The notes under the pieces: model-generated
The model's database searches: none
Told to the model about the DNA's origin: nothing
Seen by the model: only the letters and a program-made list of their open reading frames with translations
Assembly (NCBI GenBank): GCA_030549205.1
Contig: JAUKTV010000013.1
Location: 992,001 to 1,056,000, forward strand
Direction of reading: 5' to 3'
DNA: 64,000 nucleotides
Origin: Apiosordaria backusii
Lineage: Eukaryota; Ascomycota; Sordariomycetes; Sordariales; Lasiosphaeriaceae
Position numbers and translations under genes: made by a program
Shown here: in pieces, positions 22,214 through 35,062 of the stretch
Layout of the letters: each line of letters starts with the position of its first letter
Numbering within the stretch: position 1 is the first letter of the stretch

Positions 22214-23186
22214 AAAAAGGTAAATTATGTCTCTCTAAGAAGTGGAGCTTTTAAAAAAAAACTTCTTTTATAACGCTATACCTGGCGTTGGTTCTCTTTA
22301 CAGTTGATTTAATATACTACTTGAACTGTCTAGAACTACCGTTATGGTTATGTAATTATTATATACTTATTACATACTTATTATATAGTTAAACCTTTTA
22401 CTATTAAGTTTAATAATAAGCTTATATAATGATATTGTAGTTAAACCTTTTAAATACTTCCTTTACTACTAAATTACTTATAACTATACCGATAACTTCC
22501 TTACTAACCTATACTAAAGCTAGGTACTAGCGTCTATATAAAGTTAAAAAAGATCTTATCTACTGCTTTTCTTTACTTTTCTTCTTCTATATTACTTACT
22601 ATATTCCTCTTCTATATTATTTACTATATTAAGACTTAATTAATTGCAGTATTAAATATAGGTCTATTCTATATAATTTAATAACTAAAAGATAGTATTA
22701 ATATAATGTTAGTATATAATCTATTATACTAAAAGCCTATAAGTATAAAATCCTAATATAGGATAATAATAAGGTTAAATTAACCGATATAATAATAGCT
22801 ATATTAAAGAAAGATAGTAAAGAGCGAAATATAAGCCTTGTCTATATTTGGGATTTGGCTATATATAAGCTTAATACTTTATTTATTAAACAATATACTA
22901 AACTCTGTCGATTTAGATAGAGGTTAATTAAGGTCGATCGAGGATTATAGATTAATAATAATAATATAAGGACTTAGGATAAAGCATTTGTATAGAAGGA
23001 TAAGGTAGAAGGATAGTTAGTAAAGCTAATATCGATTGCAGGTATAATAGTAAAGGTTAAGACGCCTTAATAGGTAGCTAATCTAATAGTATATTAAATA
23101 ACTTAAAGATACTGTTATGTTAATTGTAAGTATCTGTATGTTACGTCTTATGTATATACTACTGAACCTTAAGAAAAGGTAAATTA
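22214..23186. mobile_element. 946-bp mobile unit, copy 2, with 13-14-bp target duplication
   Basis: The unit is 22228-23173 and has the same two ends as copy 1 (TGTCTCTCT...TTAAG) but sits in a different place, the pol region of the second minus-strand copia. The flanks are (A)AAAAGGTAAATTA on both sides. The empty site is seen at about 8055-8075. The Gag-like segment is again present (TDIIIAILKKDSK). Two independent insertions with identical ends and 13-14-bp duplications establish it as a discrete mobile unit. Confidence 0.75.
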
Positions 23187-25792
23187 TTTTGCTAGTTTTA
23201 AGTTTAAAGCCTTACCTATATAGTTTTGGCTTTAATAGTTAAGTTTACTTTTTAATAAAATTTATAAAAGCCTTCGGATATAGTTATATAATTCTTTTCT
23301 TTTAAATAGCTATTAAAAAATGCCTTTATAAAATCAATCTACTTTATTTCCCAATTTAATAAAGCCACTATAATTAGCAGTATATATTAAGTAGGTAGTA
23401 TAGTAATAAGAGTAAAGGTCTTTATAAAATCTAAGCCTTTTTTTAATAAGAATCTTTTAATAACTAACTTAGCTTTAAACTTTAAAAGTCTATTTTCTTT
23501 ATTAATCTTCTTATATAGTATTAACTTACTAGTTAATAATATATAGGCTTTAGAGAAAGTACCTTAAGAAAGGAACTTAAAGGTTCTTTAGTTAACTATT
23601 TACTTAAATTTACTATATATAGCCTCTAATTAGTAAGATTTTTCAAGGTTCTTTAATACTTATTTTAATATTTATAGTAATAAATTAATACTAAAAGGAC
23701 CTTTAAAGACCTTATAGTAATAGGCTTTAGCTTTAATTAATATTGATTTAATAAATTAGCTAATACCTATTTTAATATCTTTATTTATATTTTAATATAG
23801 TTCTTTTATTTCTATTAATAAATAGTCTTTAATAAGAGGTTTTAAGCTGGCTTTAAAGCCTATAATATGCCTATTAAAAGGCTTTAAGTTACTATTAATT
23901 ATAGCCTTTTAAATTATAGTAAGTTTATTAATTAACTTACTATTAGAGAATTTTTTAAAGTTAGCTTACCGGTAAAATTTTAAACTTAACTAACTAGTTA
24001 AATCAGATTTTTCAAAGTATAAGTCGCTATCTTTATTTACTAATTATAGTAGCTTTACCCCTCTTTAGCTTAAATCCCCTTTTAAAATAGTAATAATACT
24101 TTAAATTATAGTAAGCTTATTTACTATATAAATAAAGAAAGATTTTACTACTATCTTTTTAATTAATATCTATACTTAATAGATTTTACTTTTAAAGACA
24201 GTTAGTAACTTACTAAGCTTTATATAAGCCTATAGCTTTAAAGCTCTAGACCTTTTTTTAGTAAAAATAAAGAGCTCTATAAAAGAGCTTATAGCCTTAA
24301 ACCAGCTTAAATCTAGCTTATAGAAAAGGAAAGGCTTTAATTTATTATAAAACGTTTAATAGAAAGTAAGGTCCCTATTACTAACTACTATATAGTGAAT
24401 TAATTTAAATACTATAGGTACTATATAGTACTATAAGGATTAAGAAAGCTATAATAATACTATTATAGCCTATAATCGGTTTAAAAATACTTTAATAGAG
24501 CATTTAATTAAACTATTTTACTTATAAATATAGGGCCTAAAAGTAAAAAATTCAATGCCTTTAATAGAAAACTAGGCCTATAATTTATAGTTAATTTCTT
24601 TCTTACCGTTATAATAAAAGTAAGTAAAGTACCGATTATAATAATTCTTTAGGCCTTTAAAAAAGCCTTTTATAATACTTAGTATAGTTAGTTCCTTAAC
24701 GTTTAATAAGTAAAAGGCTTCCTTAAATCGGGATTTTTAATTTACTAAAATTAACACTATAGAAAGCCTATTATAAAGTATAGGCTTAATTTTAAAAATA
24801 TTGCCCTTAATAAAACCTAAAACCTTAAATAAGTCCGGAATAGTTAAAAATTAAAGCCTTTTTATTGCCTTAGCTTTATTATAGGCCAAGTATTAAAAAT
24901 CTACTTCTTTTATTGAATTTAAATTTAAAAGTCTAATAGTAATTTTATTAGTCTTTTTTAACAGTATTAAGCCTATATAACCTAGCCTAATATACTATTT
25001 TAATACTATTTAAAGTAATTTACTATAGTAGTTTATAGTAATATTGGAGATATTTTTAATAACCTCTTTAAGTATATAGCCTCCTTAAGCCTTTTCTTAA
25101 TTAAATAAATCGGGATTACCTAAACTATTAGGACCTTCTTTAAGCTTATAGAACTTTTTAATAAGTCTATTTTAATTAAATCTTTTAAAACTAGGATTAT
25201 TTAAACTATTAAGGCCTTTTATAGACTAATAAAGCTCTATTCCTTTAAATATACCTTAACTATAGCCTTCTTTATAGCCTTATTTAAATCCCTTAAGCCT
25301 ATAGGGCTTTACCTTTTAGATATTTAAATTAAAGTTAATAGCGCTATTGCTATTTAGTTCTATAGGCCTATTATTAGGCCTTTAAAGGTTTAAATCGACC
25401 TTTAAATAGCTATCCTTTAAAATAAAGGCCTATTAAAAAGCTTTACTATTAATTTTCGCTTTTAGCTAATAATATTAAAACTTATGTTATAGTAAATAAT
25501 AGGCCTCTTAACCCTTTATAATTTTAAAAAAAAGCTTAAAGTTTTAAAATTAAATACTGCTATTAAGGCCTTATTAAGCTTATATAATACTTCTTTTTTA
25601 ATTTAACTACTAGCTTTATAGTATAGTATACTATTAAAAAGGTTAATATTAAATTAAAGAATATATAAAGCATTTTCAAACTTAAGCTTAATATATTTAG
25701 AAGGTTTCTTTTAAGAAAGTATTATAAATATAGTAATTTTAAAGCCTTTAAGTATTAAAAGACCTCTTTTTATATAAATTGTCATTAATAAA

Positions 25793-26471
25793 TGTTGAAA
25801 TATAGCACTTAGTTGTGGACTTTACAGTGTATTTTAGCCTATAACCTATAGGGCTAATAATAACCAATAGCTTAAAATCACAGCGCTTACTAACACTTTA
25901 CTATAGCAATCGCAGTGGTCTTTAAACCTCTAAAGTAGCCTAAAGCCCCAGACAGTTAGCGCATTATAACAGTAAAACATTAACGCCCTATACCCTATAA
26001 ACAGCTTCCAGTTAACGTACTTAATAGTTAAACTTAATCAGCTAGTTAAGTTTGCAATTAACAAACTTAACAGGCATTTAAATCCTATAGTTAATAGGCT
26101 TAATAGGCATTTAAGCCCTACAGTTAGCAGACTTAATAGACATTTAGGCTTTAAAATAAAGAAAGGTTTAGAAAGTAATATAAAGCTAAAGATCTATAAT
26201 AGATTTTATTCTTTACAACTATTTACTATAATATTTTCTTAATTAATAAGTCAATTTAATATACTAGTTTACTATATCTTATAGTACCTTATAAGCCTAT
26301 ATTATAGTATCTACCTTCTATATATTATAAGGTATTGCCTTTATAATCTATATTCCTTTAGTACTTAATTACTATTATATACTATAAATAAAACCCTCTT
26401 TACTTTTAATATTCTATACTATTCTCTATATAGGTCTATACTTATAGGCTTATAAAATATCTATTTTAATA
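25793..26471 (+). repeat. 5' LTR of plus-strand copia
   Basis: 679 bp, beginning TGTTGAAATATAG, the least mutated start among the copies, and ending TTTTAATA. It contains three 33-bp tandem units. GGTTATAAGCTTAAGC follows as the probable PBS region. Confidence 0.85.
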
Positions 26472-29400
26472 GGTTATAAGCTTAAGCTTATACTATTTAA
26501 ATAAATTTCTTTATTTTACAGCCTCTATAATAATATCTATCCTATAAGCCTTATTTATTTTAGGCCATTAAAGACTTAAGAAATAGCGTTTTAGTATTTT
26601 TAACAGTACTTTTACTTTTCTCTTAAGTATTAAAGACCTAAAAAACAGTATTTTAATACTTTTAATAGTACTTCTACTTTCCTTTTAAGCCTTTAACCTT
26701 CCTTATTATAGAAGATAAAGATATATATAACCCTTCTATAAGCCTTAAAGCTTTAAAGACTTTCGGCCTTTTATTAACTTTTAACCTTTTTAAAGGCCTT
26801 AACTTTATTTAATACTTTTAGTAATTATAGAATAACCTTATAGTTACCTTTAATAATAGGATTAAGGCTATTATAATAGGTTTTACTAATTAAATTAGAG
26901 CTTTAAATGCTAAAATTAACTAAGTTAATACCTATATCGACAATTTTAATATTTACCTTTTATTAAAATATACTACTTTAAGTCTCTTTAAGTCTTTTTC
27001 TAAACCTTCTATAGACTTATTTATACTATCTTTATCTTTAGTTACTTTAGCTTATATAGGTCTATTGGCCTTTATTGCTATACTTACTATAGTACCTTCT
27101 TTAAGTTAAACTGCTTAAGAGACTATTATACTTTTAGTAAAGGATTTTAGTAAATAGGTCCTTTACCTTATTAAAAAATAAAAGCTTTTAAGTCTTAAGA
27201 ACTAGTACTTTTAGTATTAGGCTTTTACTATTTAAATAAAGGTTTTAAGCCTTTTTAAGTTTATAAATAAGTTTAAGTTAGTTATTGATTTATTAAATAA
27301 TAATTTAAAACTCTTTCTTCTTCTTACTATTTAAAATACCTTATAGGTAGGTCTACTACTTATTATTAAAGCTAAAGACTTTTTAGTAACCCTTTTTTAA
27401 TAATTATAAGCCTAATATACCCTTACTTAAGTTATCCTTTAAAATAAACTTTATAAGGCTTACTATACTATTAAATTTAATAATTTATTAAAAGTAATTG
27501 CATATAATATTAAGTTCAATACTTTTATTATAAAGCTTTAAAGCTTAAGTATTATAATTTAGTTTATTAATTAAGTTAATTATTATTTAAACTTACTAAA
27601 GGACAGTTTTTTACTATAGTATAAATACTTTAAAGCTTTAATTTATTAAAACAAGTATAATTTTAGCTATTCTCGTTACTCTATATTGGAATTTTTATAA
27701 AGGAAGCTTTTAACTAAAACCTATATTTCCAATACTATAGTTACTTAAGCCTTTTCTATACTTTATTTTTATATTACCTTTATTAAGGATTTTAAAGCTT
27801 TAAAGGTTTTAAATGCCTTTATAAAGAACCTTATAGAGCTTAGGTTTATTAAAAAGAAGAAAAAGAAAAAGGAAGATAAAAAGAAAGAAGATACTAAAGA
27901 CTTTAGAAATTTTAAAGAAATTTCCTTTATAGTAAGCTTCGATTTTAATATAGGCTTTTATAGTATTAAACCTTTAAAGCTAACTATACCTTATAAATAC
28001 TATAGCTTTATTAAATTTATAATATCCCTATCCTTTAAAGTCCTGCCTTTTATATCTATTAACTTAGTTAATTATATTAACTTAGCCTTAAAAGAAGCCT
28101 AGCTTTTTAATACTAGGTTTATAGTCTATATTTATAATAATAAAAACCTTTTTACTAACCTTATTAAAGTAAAGATTAAGCCTTTAATTATAAGGAGTAG
28201 CCTTATAAGAATTATCGGTAAAGGCACTATAAAAGTTTAATTCTTTATTAAAACTTATAATAATAAAGCTTATTTTTTAGCTATTAACTTTATTAAGACC
28301 TTTTTTATTCTTACTTTTTTATTAAATATTGTTAATAAAGACTGCTTATATAGTATTAAAAAAGCCTTATATAGTTAAAAGCTTACCGATAGTAACTGCA
28401 ATTTTATTGCTTTCTTAAATTTTAAAAGATTAAAGTTTTACTTTAACTTTAAAGGCTAACCTTAATTAAAAGTATCTTACTAATAGTACTTTAGTAATTA
28501 CTTTACTTTCTTTAAAGCTTTTAAAGTTTTTAAAATTCTAAAGAAGGTTTCTTTTAAAGCTTCTAACTTTTTAAAGGAGGATAGGTCTTTTAAAGATCTT
28601 AATAAGCTTTTATTAACTTTAATTTAATTAACTATCTTTTAATATATATAACTTAAGTATATAGGTTTTGACCTTTTAAAGAAGACCTTTTTTATTATTA
28701 AAAGTATATTTAACTTATAAAAGGTTAAACTTAAGGATTTAGTTTATAAAAGCTATAACGTTGTAAAAATCCTTTAAAAGCCTTTTAAGAATTCTATTTA
28801 AAACCTTCTTTTTACTTTAAACCGTTTAAAAGGGGATATTGTTATTATTAAGCTTATTCTATTATTAAAGAAGCCTTATAGCTTAGTTATAATAGATCGA
28901 AAGACCTATTTTCAATTTCTTAAGCTATTAATTATTAAAGATAATACTATTATAGTATTTTGTTTATTATTTAAAGGCTTAAACAATACCTTCTAGTAAT
29001 ATCCTACTTACTTTTACTATAATAAAGAAAAAGAAGTCCTTTTCTTAAGTACTTACTTTATTAAAAAGGATATCGGCTTTAGTATATTAAGCTTTAAAAC
29101 TTCCAATTAAAATAGCCTAGCTAAGCGCTCTATTTAAGTTATTTTAAACTATCTTAAGGCTACCATTTTAACTTTAGGCTTTCCTATTACTTTTTAAAGA
29201 TATATAGCTATTTTTATAGTAAAAATCATTAATTATATAGCCTAAAGCTTTAAGGATTTTATACTTTATTAAACCTTTTATAATAAACTATTGTCCTTTT
29301 AAGCATTATATTAGTTAAACCTTTTAAACTATAGGACTATAAGTATTAAGGTTATAATATATATCTTTATTAAAGATTAAACTATAAGTCTTAAGCTTAC

Positions 29401-31505
29401 TTTTTAAAGAACTAAAGAAAGACTTATAACTATTTTAAGTTATTAGACTTATTTAATTTACTTAAACTTAAATAAAGTTATTAAAACCAGCTTTATTAAG
29501 TTCTATAAGGACCTATTGGCTTAAATTATAGGTCCTTTAAGCCCTATAGGTCCTTTAAAGGTCTTTAACTGCTTTAATAAGTTAAAGGAAAATACTACTA
29601 TTTAAGTTTTTAAGCCCTTTATTTATAGTCCTTTTATTTTATTAATTTCCAATTCCTTAATACTTAAATCATCCCCTATATTACCTATTTAATTACTATT
29701 TAAATTTATAATTCCAGTACTTACAATACCTTCTACTATTATTAAGATCCTTCTACCTTAAACTTTATAGAAGTAATGTAAGAAATTTATATCTATAAAT
29801 AATATAGATTATAGTAAGCTTATTTTTTACTTAGTTTCTTACTATAAAAAGTATTATTTTATAAAAGCCTTAACGCCTAATACTTTTAAATAAATCTTAA
29901 AATATCCTAAAAAGAAATAATAGTTATAAGCTATTTTTATTAAATTACATTAACTTCTTATTATTAAAACCTTCTATTTTATCTGCCGATTTTAAATTAA
30001 GAAAAAGCCTATTATAAGTTACTAGGTCTTTAAAGATAAAAAGAATTTATAGGGTATTATAGTAAAGTTTAAAGCCTAATTAGTTACTTAAGGTTTCTAA
30101 TAGACCTTTAAAATCGATTTTAAATAGACTTATGCTTTTATTATAAAGCCTTTAACTTAGAGAATTATATTGGCCTTTACAGTTATATTTAATTAGGATT
30201 TAAAGTAAGTAGACTTTATAAAAGCGTTTTTAAATTTAAAAACTGATTTTAATATCTATATCGAAATTTTATAAAGACTATTTAAGTTTGCTTATAATAG
30301 TGTTAGCATTATAATATTGTTAAAGGTAATTAAATAGGACCTTATTAAAGATTAAATTATTCTATTAAAAAAATCCTTATATAACTTAAAGTAGGCTTTT
30401 TACTTTTAATAATAGAAGGTCTTTATAATGACTTAAACCTTAAGTTTTAAGCCCCTTATTTCCAATATAGCTATCTATTTTTACTTAAACTATAAGATCT
30501 TTATTATTAATTATATTAATAACTATTTAATTATAAGCTTTAAGCCTTTATAGCTTTAAGCTTTAAAGAATACTATAAAGAAATATTATAATATTAAAGA
30601 TTTAGGTCCTACTTGCTACTTTTTTAGTATTTAAATTGAATGTAATAGGCCTTAACGGCACCTTTAAATCTATTAAAAGGCCTATATTATAAAGGCAGTT
30701 AAGTACTTTAGAATTAGTATTAAGTTAACTTTCCTTTTACTAAGCTCTGGAATTAAAAGTAAAAGTAATAGGCTTAAAACCTCTATAAGCCTCTTTAATT
30801 AATATCTATATCGACAATTAATTAATACTTTAATATATACTATAGTTTAAACTAAGTTTAATATAGCTTTTAGTATTTAATAGCTTTTATAATATTTAAT
30901 ATAGCCTACTAATACTTACTTAAAAGCTATAAAATCATTACTTTCCTATCTTTATTTTAGTATTTATAGTACTATTAGTTATAGCTTTAATAGTAACTTA
31001 AAGCCTATCAGCTTTATTAATAGTAATTGGATTAAGTATAAAAAAAGTATTAAATCCACTTACAGTTAGCTATTTACTTTAATTAAAGGACTTATTAGTT
31101 AGAAATCTAAAAAAGCGTCTATTATATCCTTCAGTACTTGAAAGGCTAAATATACTAAGCTTATCGAAGGCTTTAAGGAAGCTATATAGCTTAAGGGTCT
31201 TTTTTAGGAAATTTCTAGGCCTATTATAGGCCTTACTTTCCTATTATATAACAATAAAGGCTTTATTACCATTATTTATAGTAATAAGTATAATTACCGA
31301 ACTAAATATACTTTAATTCGATTTTAAAAGGTTAAGGAAGCTATATTTACTAAAGTTATTACTGTAACCTACCTTCCTATAGAAAAGATACTTACTAATA
31401 GCTTTATTAAAGCCTTACCTATAGTACTATTTAATACCTTTGTCTTACTATTAAACCTTTCCAAATCCTTTTAATTAGTACTATATATTATAACTATAAA
31501 GAAGG

Positions 31506-32184
31506 TATTAAAATACAGTACTTAATTATAGACTTTACAGTATATTTTAGCCTATAACTTATAAAGCTAATAACAATTAATAGTTTAGAATTATAGCACT
31601 TACTAACATTCTACTATAGCAATTACAGTAGTCTTTAGACTTTTAAAGTAGCTTAAAGCCTTAAGTAATTAATATACTATAATAGTAAAATGTTAGCGCC
31701 CTATACCTTATAAACAGCTTCCGGCTAGTATACTTAATAGTTAGACTTAATCGGCTAGCTAAATCTATAGTTAATAAACTTAATGGACATTTAGGCCCTA
31801 TAGTTAATAAGCTTAATAGGCATTTAGGCCCTATAGCTAACAGACTTAATAGGCATTTAGGCCTTAAAACAAAAAGAGGTTTGGAAAGCAATATAAAGCC
31901 GAAGACCTATAATAAGTCTTATCCTTTATAACTGTTTACTATAATATTTTTTTAGCTAATAAGTCAATTTAATATACTAATTTACTATATCTTATAGTAC
32001 CTTACAAACCTATATTATAGTATCTACCTTCTATATATTGTAGGGCATTGCCTCTATAATCCATATTCCTTTAGTGCCCAGCTACTATCATATACTGCAA
32101 ATAAAACCCTCTTCGCTCTCAGTATTCTATACCGTTCCCTGCACAGGTCTATACCTATAGGCCTATAAGACACCTATCTTAACA
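31506..32184 (+). repeat. 3' LTR of plus-strand copia
   Basis: 679 bp, same length as its partner. It starts TATTAAAATACAG and ends CTTAACA. Three 33-bp units (core TTAATAGGCATTTAGGCC) lie at about 31770-31870 and give a repetitive but meaningless open frame on the minus strand. Confidence 0.85.
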
Positions 32185-34130
32185 ATAAACTATTATTAAG
32201 CTTATAGTTAGTAAACTATTTTTAACTATTAATAATATAGTTAGTAAACTTAATATTATATAGAAGGATATCCTTTAAAGAAAATACTATTAAGGCCTTA
32301 CTTTTAATGCTTTTAATACCTTTAATAAACTCTATAAATACTATATAGATACCTTCGTTATTATTATTATTATTAAAGCCTTTAAAGACCTTTAAAGCTA
32401 AATTATAAATACTTACTATATAAGTAAATAAATCTTTAACTTTAGGCTTTTCTTTAAAGCCTTTAGGCCTTTTAAAGCCTTTCTTCTTTTTTTTCTAAGA
32501 AAGGCTACTAAGGCTATTAAGGCTACTATTGCTATTACTTTTAAGCTTTTTATTTAAGAAAACCTTCTTTTTAATACCTTTATAAAGGCCTTTTTTACTT
32601 TTATAGGCTATACCTTTAACGGTAGTGAAGGTTAAAATATACTATTCTTTTAATAAGTTTATTATTAAAAAGCTTAAGTTAATAGTACTTATATTTTAGC
32701 TTAATACTTTAATAGTCTATATAGTACTTTATTACCTTTTAGTTTACTATAGAAAGCTCTTTTCTATAGCCTATAGGTATTGATTTACTTAATTTACAAT
32801 TTAAAAGTCGATACTAGCTAGTATAAGCTAGCTAACTATATTAAAGAACTTAACATTAAAGTTTACTAAAGAGCCTGTAAATTAGTAAAAGTTTAAAAAG
32901 TGGTATTTTTTATAAAAGTTCCTTTACTATAATTTAGTACTATAAAAATACCTTTAAATAAATAGTTTATAGACTTTAATAGAGCTTATTTACTATAAAA
33001 TAGAAGCTTAAAGGCTTAAGGCTATACTATTTTAAAGTAATATTAATAGTAAGGTCTATTTAATATTACTTTAATAGGCTACTATAGTAGGATTTTTTAT
33101 AAAGGTAACTATATTAATAGTATATAGTATAATATTTAAGCCCTATTTTTATAAATTAAAATTCTTAGGGCCTATAAGCCTTTAGTTAATAGAGAATTTA
33201 TAGACCTTTTTAATCATTTTAGTAACTATAGTAATATAAAGGACCTTAATGGAACTACTATTAGCCTTAAGCCTTAGTTAATAAGCTGCTATAGCTTTTA
33301 AGTATATAGCTTTAGTTACTATTAAAGGAGTAGTTATAGTAGCCTTAAGCTATTTTAAAGCGCTTTAAGCTACTATTAAAAGCTTAATTTACTTTACTAC
33401 TTTAATTATAGTACCTTATAACTATTAAATCTAAGCTTTTTGCTCTTTAAGTTAAATAGTAAAGGCTTATATATAGTAAGAATCTATTAATTCTTCTTTT
33501 TTAAAAGGCTCTTACTTAGGCTTTATATTTTATATTTTTAAATCTATAGGAAGCTTAATATACTTACCGTTAAAGCGTCCTATAGGGCTTTAAGACTTTA
33601 GCTTAATACTGTTTTTAACTAAGGCTTTAACTATAGTTTACTTATATAGTAAAAGATACTAGGTTTATAGTGCTTAAGAGCTTTAAAGAATAGGCTCTAT
33701 TTTATATAGTAAAGTACTATAATTATTAATAGTAGTAGTAGTTAAGAAGGTCTATTCCTTCTTACTTTATACCTATTTTAGATTTTATAGAACTACCTAT
33801 TTAACTAAGGTTAAAGTAAAAGTACTATTTTTAGCTTTTATAAGTTTATAATTTATAGGCCTTTAATATCCTATTAGGCTTAATTTTTATATACTTTATA
33901 GTATAATAAATTTAGTAGTAAGTGTAAATTTAAACCTTTATAGGCCTTTGGAAAACTTAATAAAGGTAAGGTAAGCTTAGTCTTTACTTTAAAACCTTAC
34001 TTTAATAGATAGGCTTTAAAATTAATGATTTTATAGCTTACTTATAGTATAGTCTACAATAGTCTAAACTGTTATTTATAGAAGGCTTTAAGCTTAAGCT
34101 TATAAGCCTATAACCTAGTTAAATATCTTC

Positions 34131-34163
34131 ATAGTACTAGTACTGGCCCGGTACTAGTACTAT
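34131..34163. repeat. Palindrome at the AT-rich/GC-balanced boundary
   Basis: Arms 34131-34146 and 34148-34163 (ATAGTACTAGTACTGG and its near-complement, one mismatch) with a 1-nt spacer. It lies 3 bp beyond the last base that I can align to the copia repeat. Confidence 0.7.
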
Positions 34164-34387
34164 ACTATACTAGTCCAAACTCTGAGGCAGAAGAAGGAGG
34201 AACATGATTTTAGGGCCGTGGTTGAAACGTGTCACCCTATTTATGGCTTTCGGCATTCCAGTGAGTTCCTGGCCGACATCATCTTCTTTGTTCGAAAGAC
34301 TACAAGTTCCATTACTTCTTTAGATCTCTTCCCCCAACACTCAGCAGCTTTATCCAGGAGAACCAACGCAGAGGACCACCCGAAGAA

Positions 34388-34933
34388 ATGCGTCTCAACA
34401 TCATGACACCTCCCTTAGTCTCCATCATTCTTCCCTCAGTAGCAGCTGCCCAGGACTTCACCGGCCGTGGTCAAATCCGCGCCCTTTATGTCCGCGAAAA
34501 CTATGAAGACCTTGGCTGTCTGACCTCCGCGGGGAAGTAGACCACCATTGAGTCACTCTGCGGTGAAGTTCAACGCCCGGCGGGTGGGAAACAATAACGA
34601 GTTCCGTCTCGCGTCTTCTGGCACAGGCAGTTGCATGATGGAAGGAGTCTTCTTCAAGGTTGGAATTCAAAGTGGGATCTTCGGGGTAAAGTAAGTGCTC
34701 ATAGTCCGTGGCCAATACAAAAAGGAAGGACGCTGACAGGATCGCAAAACAGACATCAATGGGGGACTGAAGGGCCGGTCCGAGGCAGAGAGGTGATCAG
34801 ATATGGTGCTTATGGCGTTATGGCGAGTGACGGGAACAATCCACCCGAACCAAGGGATGGGGCAGTTGATATTCACTTCTCCACTGGGAAGGAAAGGGGG
34901 AAGGCTGTTTGGTTGGGCTGGAAGGGGCTCTGA
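34388..34933 (+). pseudogene. Secreted-protein pseudogene (nonsense plus frameshift)
   Basis: A signal peptide starts at ATG 34388 (MRLNIMTPPLVSIILPSVAA). The mature part opens DFTGRGQIRALY and has GCLTSAGK, then an in-frame TAG at 34538-34540 where related fungal secreted proteins, as I recall them, have Trp. A one-base frameshift near 34568-34575 follows, after which the frame reads EFRLASSGTGSC. An intron fits at 34691-34752 (GTAAGT...ACAG, branch GCTGAC, phase 2). The second exon runs REVIRYGAYGVMASDGNNPP to WLGWKGL and a stop. Removing the two lesions gives one continuous protein with correct splice phase. TGG-to-TAG is a TpG-to-TpA change, the RIP type. The function is unknown and I give no family name. 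Confidence 0.7.
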
Positions 34934-35062
34934 AGGCATGAAGTAGGAATGATAATGGCGTGAGATGTAACCGTGTGCCATTTTGTACCTAAAAAGATGT
35001 ATCAAGCTGCAAAGAAAAATACGTCTTTCGGCGAACCAACGATCCGACGAAACGCAAACGCC

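Larger units (their letters stand above)
25793..32184 (+). mobile_element. Complete RIPped Ty1/copia element, plus strand
   Basis: 6,392 bp with two 679-bp LTRs and target duplication ATAAA (25788-25792, 32185-32189). Plus-strand remnants, in copia order: a Gag region from about 26500; an integrase core near 28870-29140 with an LVIIDRKT-like strand and NQNGLAKRS-like end (compare QNGVAERS); an RT near 30040-30290 with IDF-x-x-TYA and VDF-x-x-AFLN. A purine tract precedes the 3' LTR. Every frame has RIP-type stops. It is nested inside the second minus-strand copia, and the paralogue at about 17500-17535 shows the empty site. Confidence 0.88.
20854..34127 (-). mobile_element. Second RIPped minus-strand copia copy, interrupted and truncated
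   Basis: Paralogue of 6697-8802 plus 15638-19471. The element's own DNA is 20854-22227, 23174-25787 and 32190-34127. It is interrupted by the 946-bp unit and by a whole plus-strand copia. It ends at 34127 a few bases before where the 5' LTR should begin, so that LTR is missing and the AT-rich block stops at a palindrome. No open frames. Confidence 0.75.

Noticed and set aside
31661..31891. 76-codon minus-strand frame with repeated CLLSLLTIGPK
   Set aside because: It is the translation of the 33-bp tandem units of the copia LTR, not a protein.
1..34127. CRISPR array or bacterial-type system
   Set aside because: The repeats are LTR elements and short tandem units. No spaced direct-repeat array is present and the gene structure is fungal.
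34538..34570. Explaining the nonsense codon of the secreted-protein pseudogene by an intron GTAG...GAAG
   Set aside because: It would be 32 nt, too short for a fungal intron, and splicing it does not restore the right frame.
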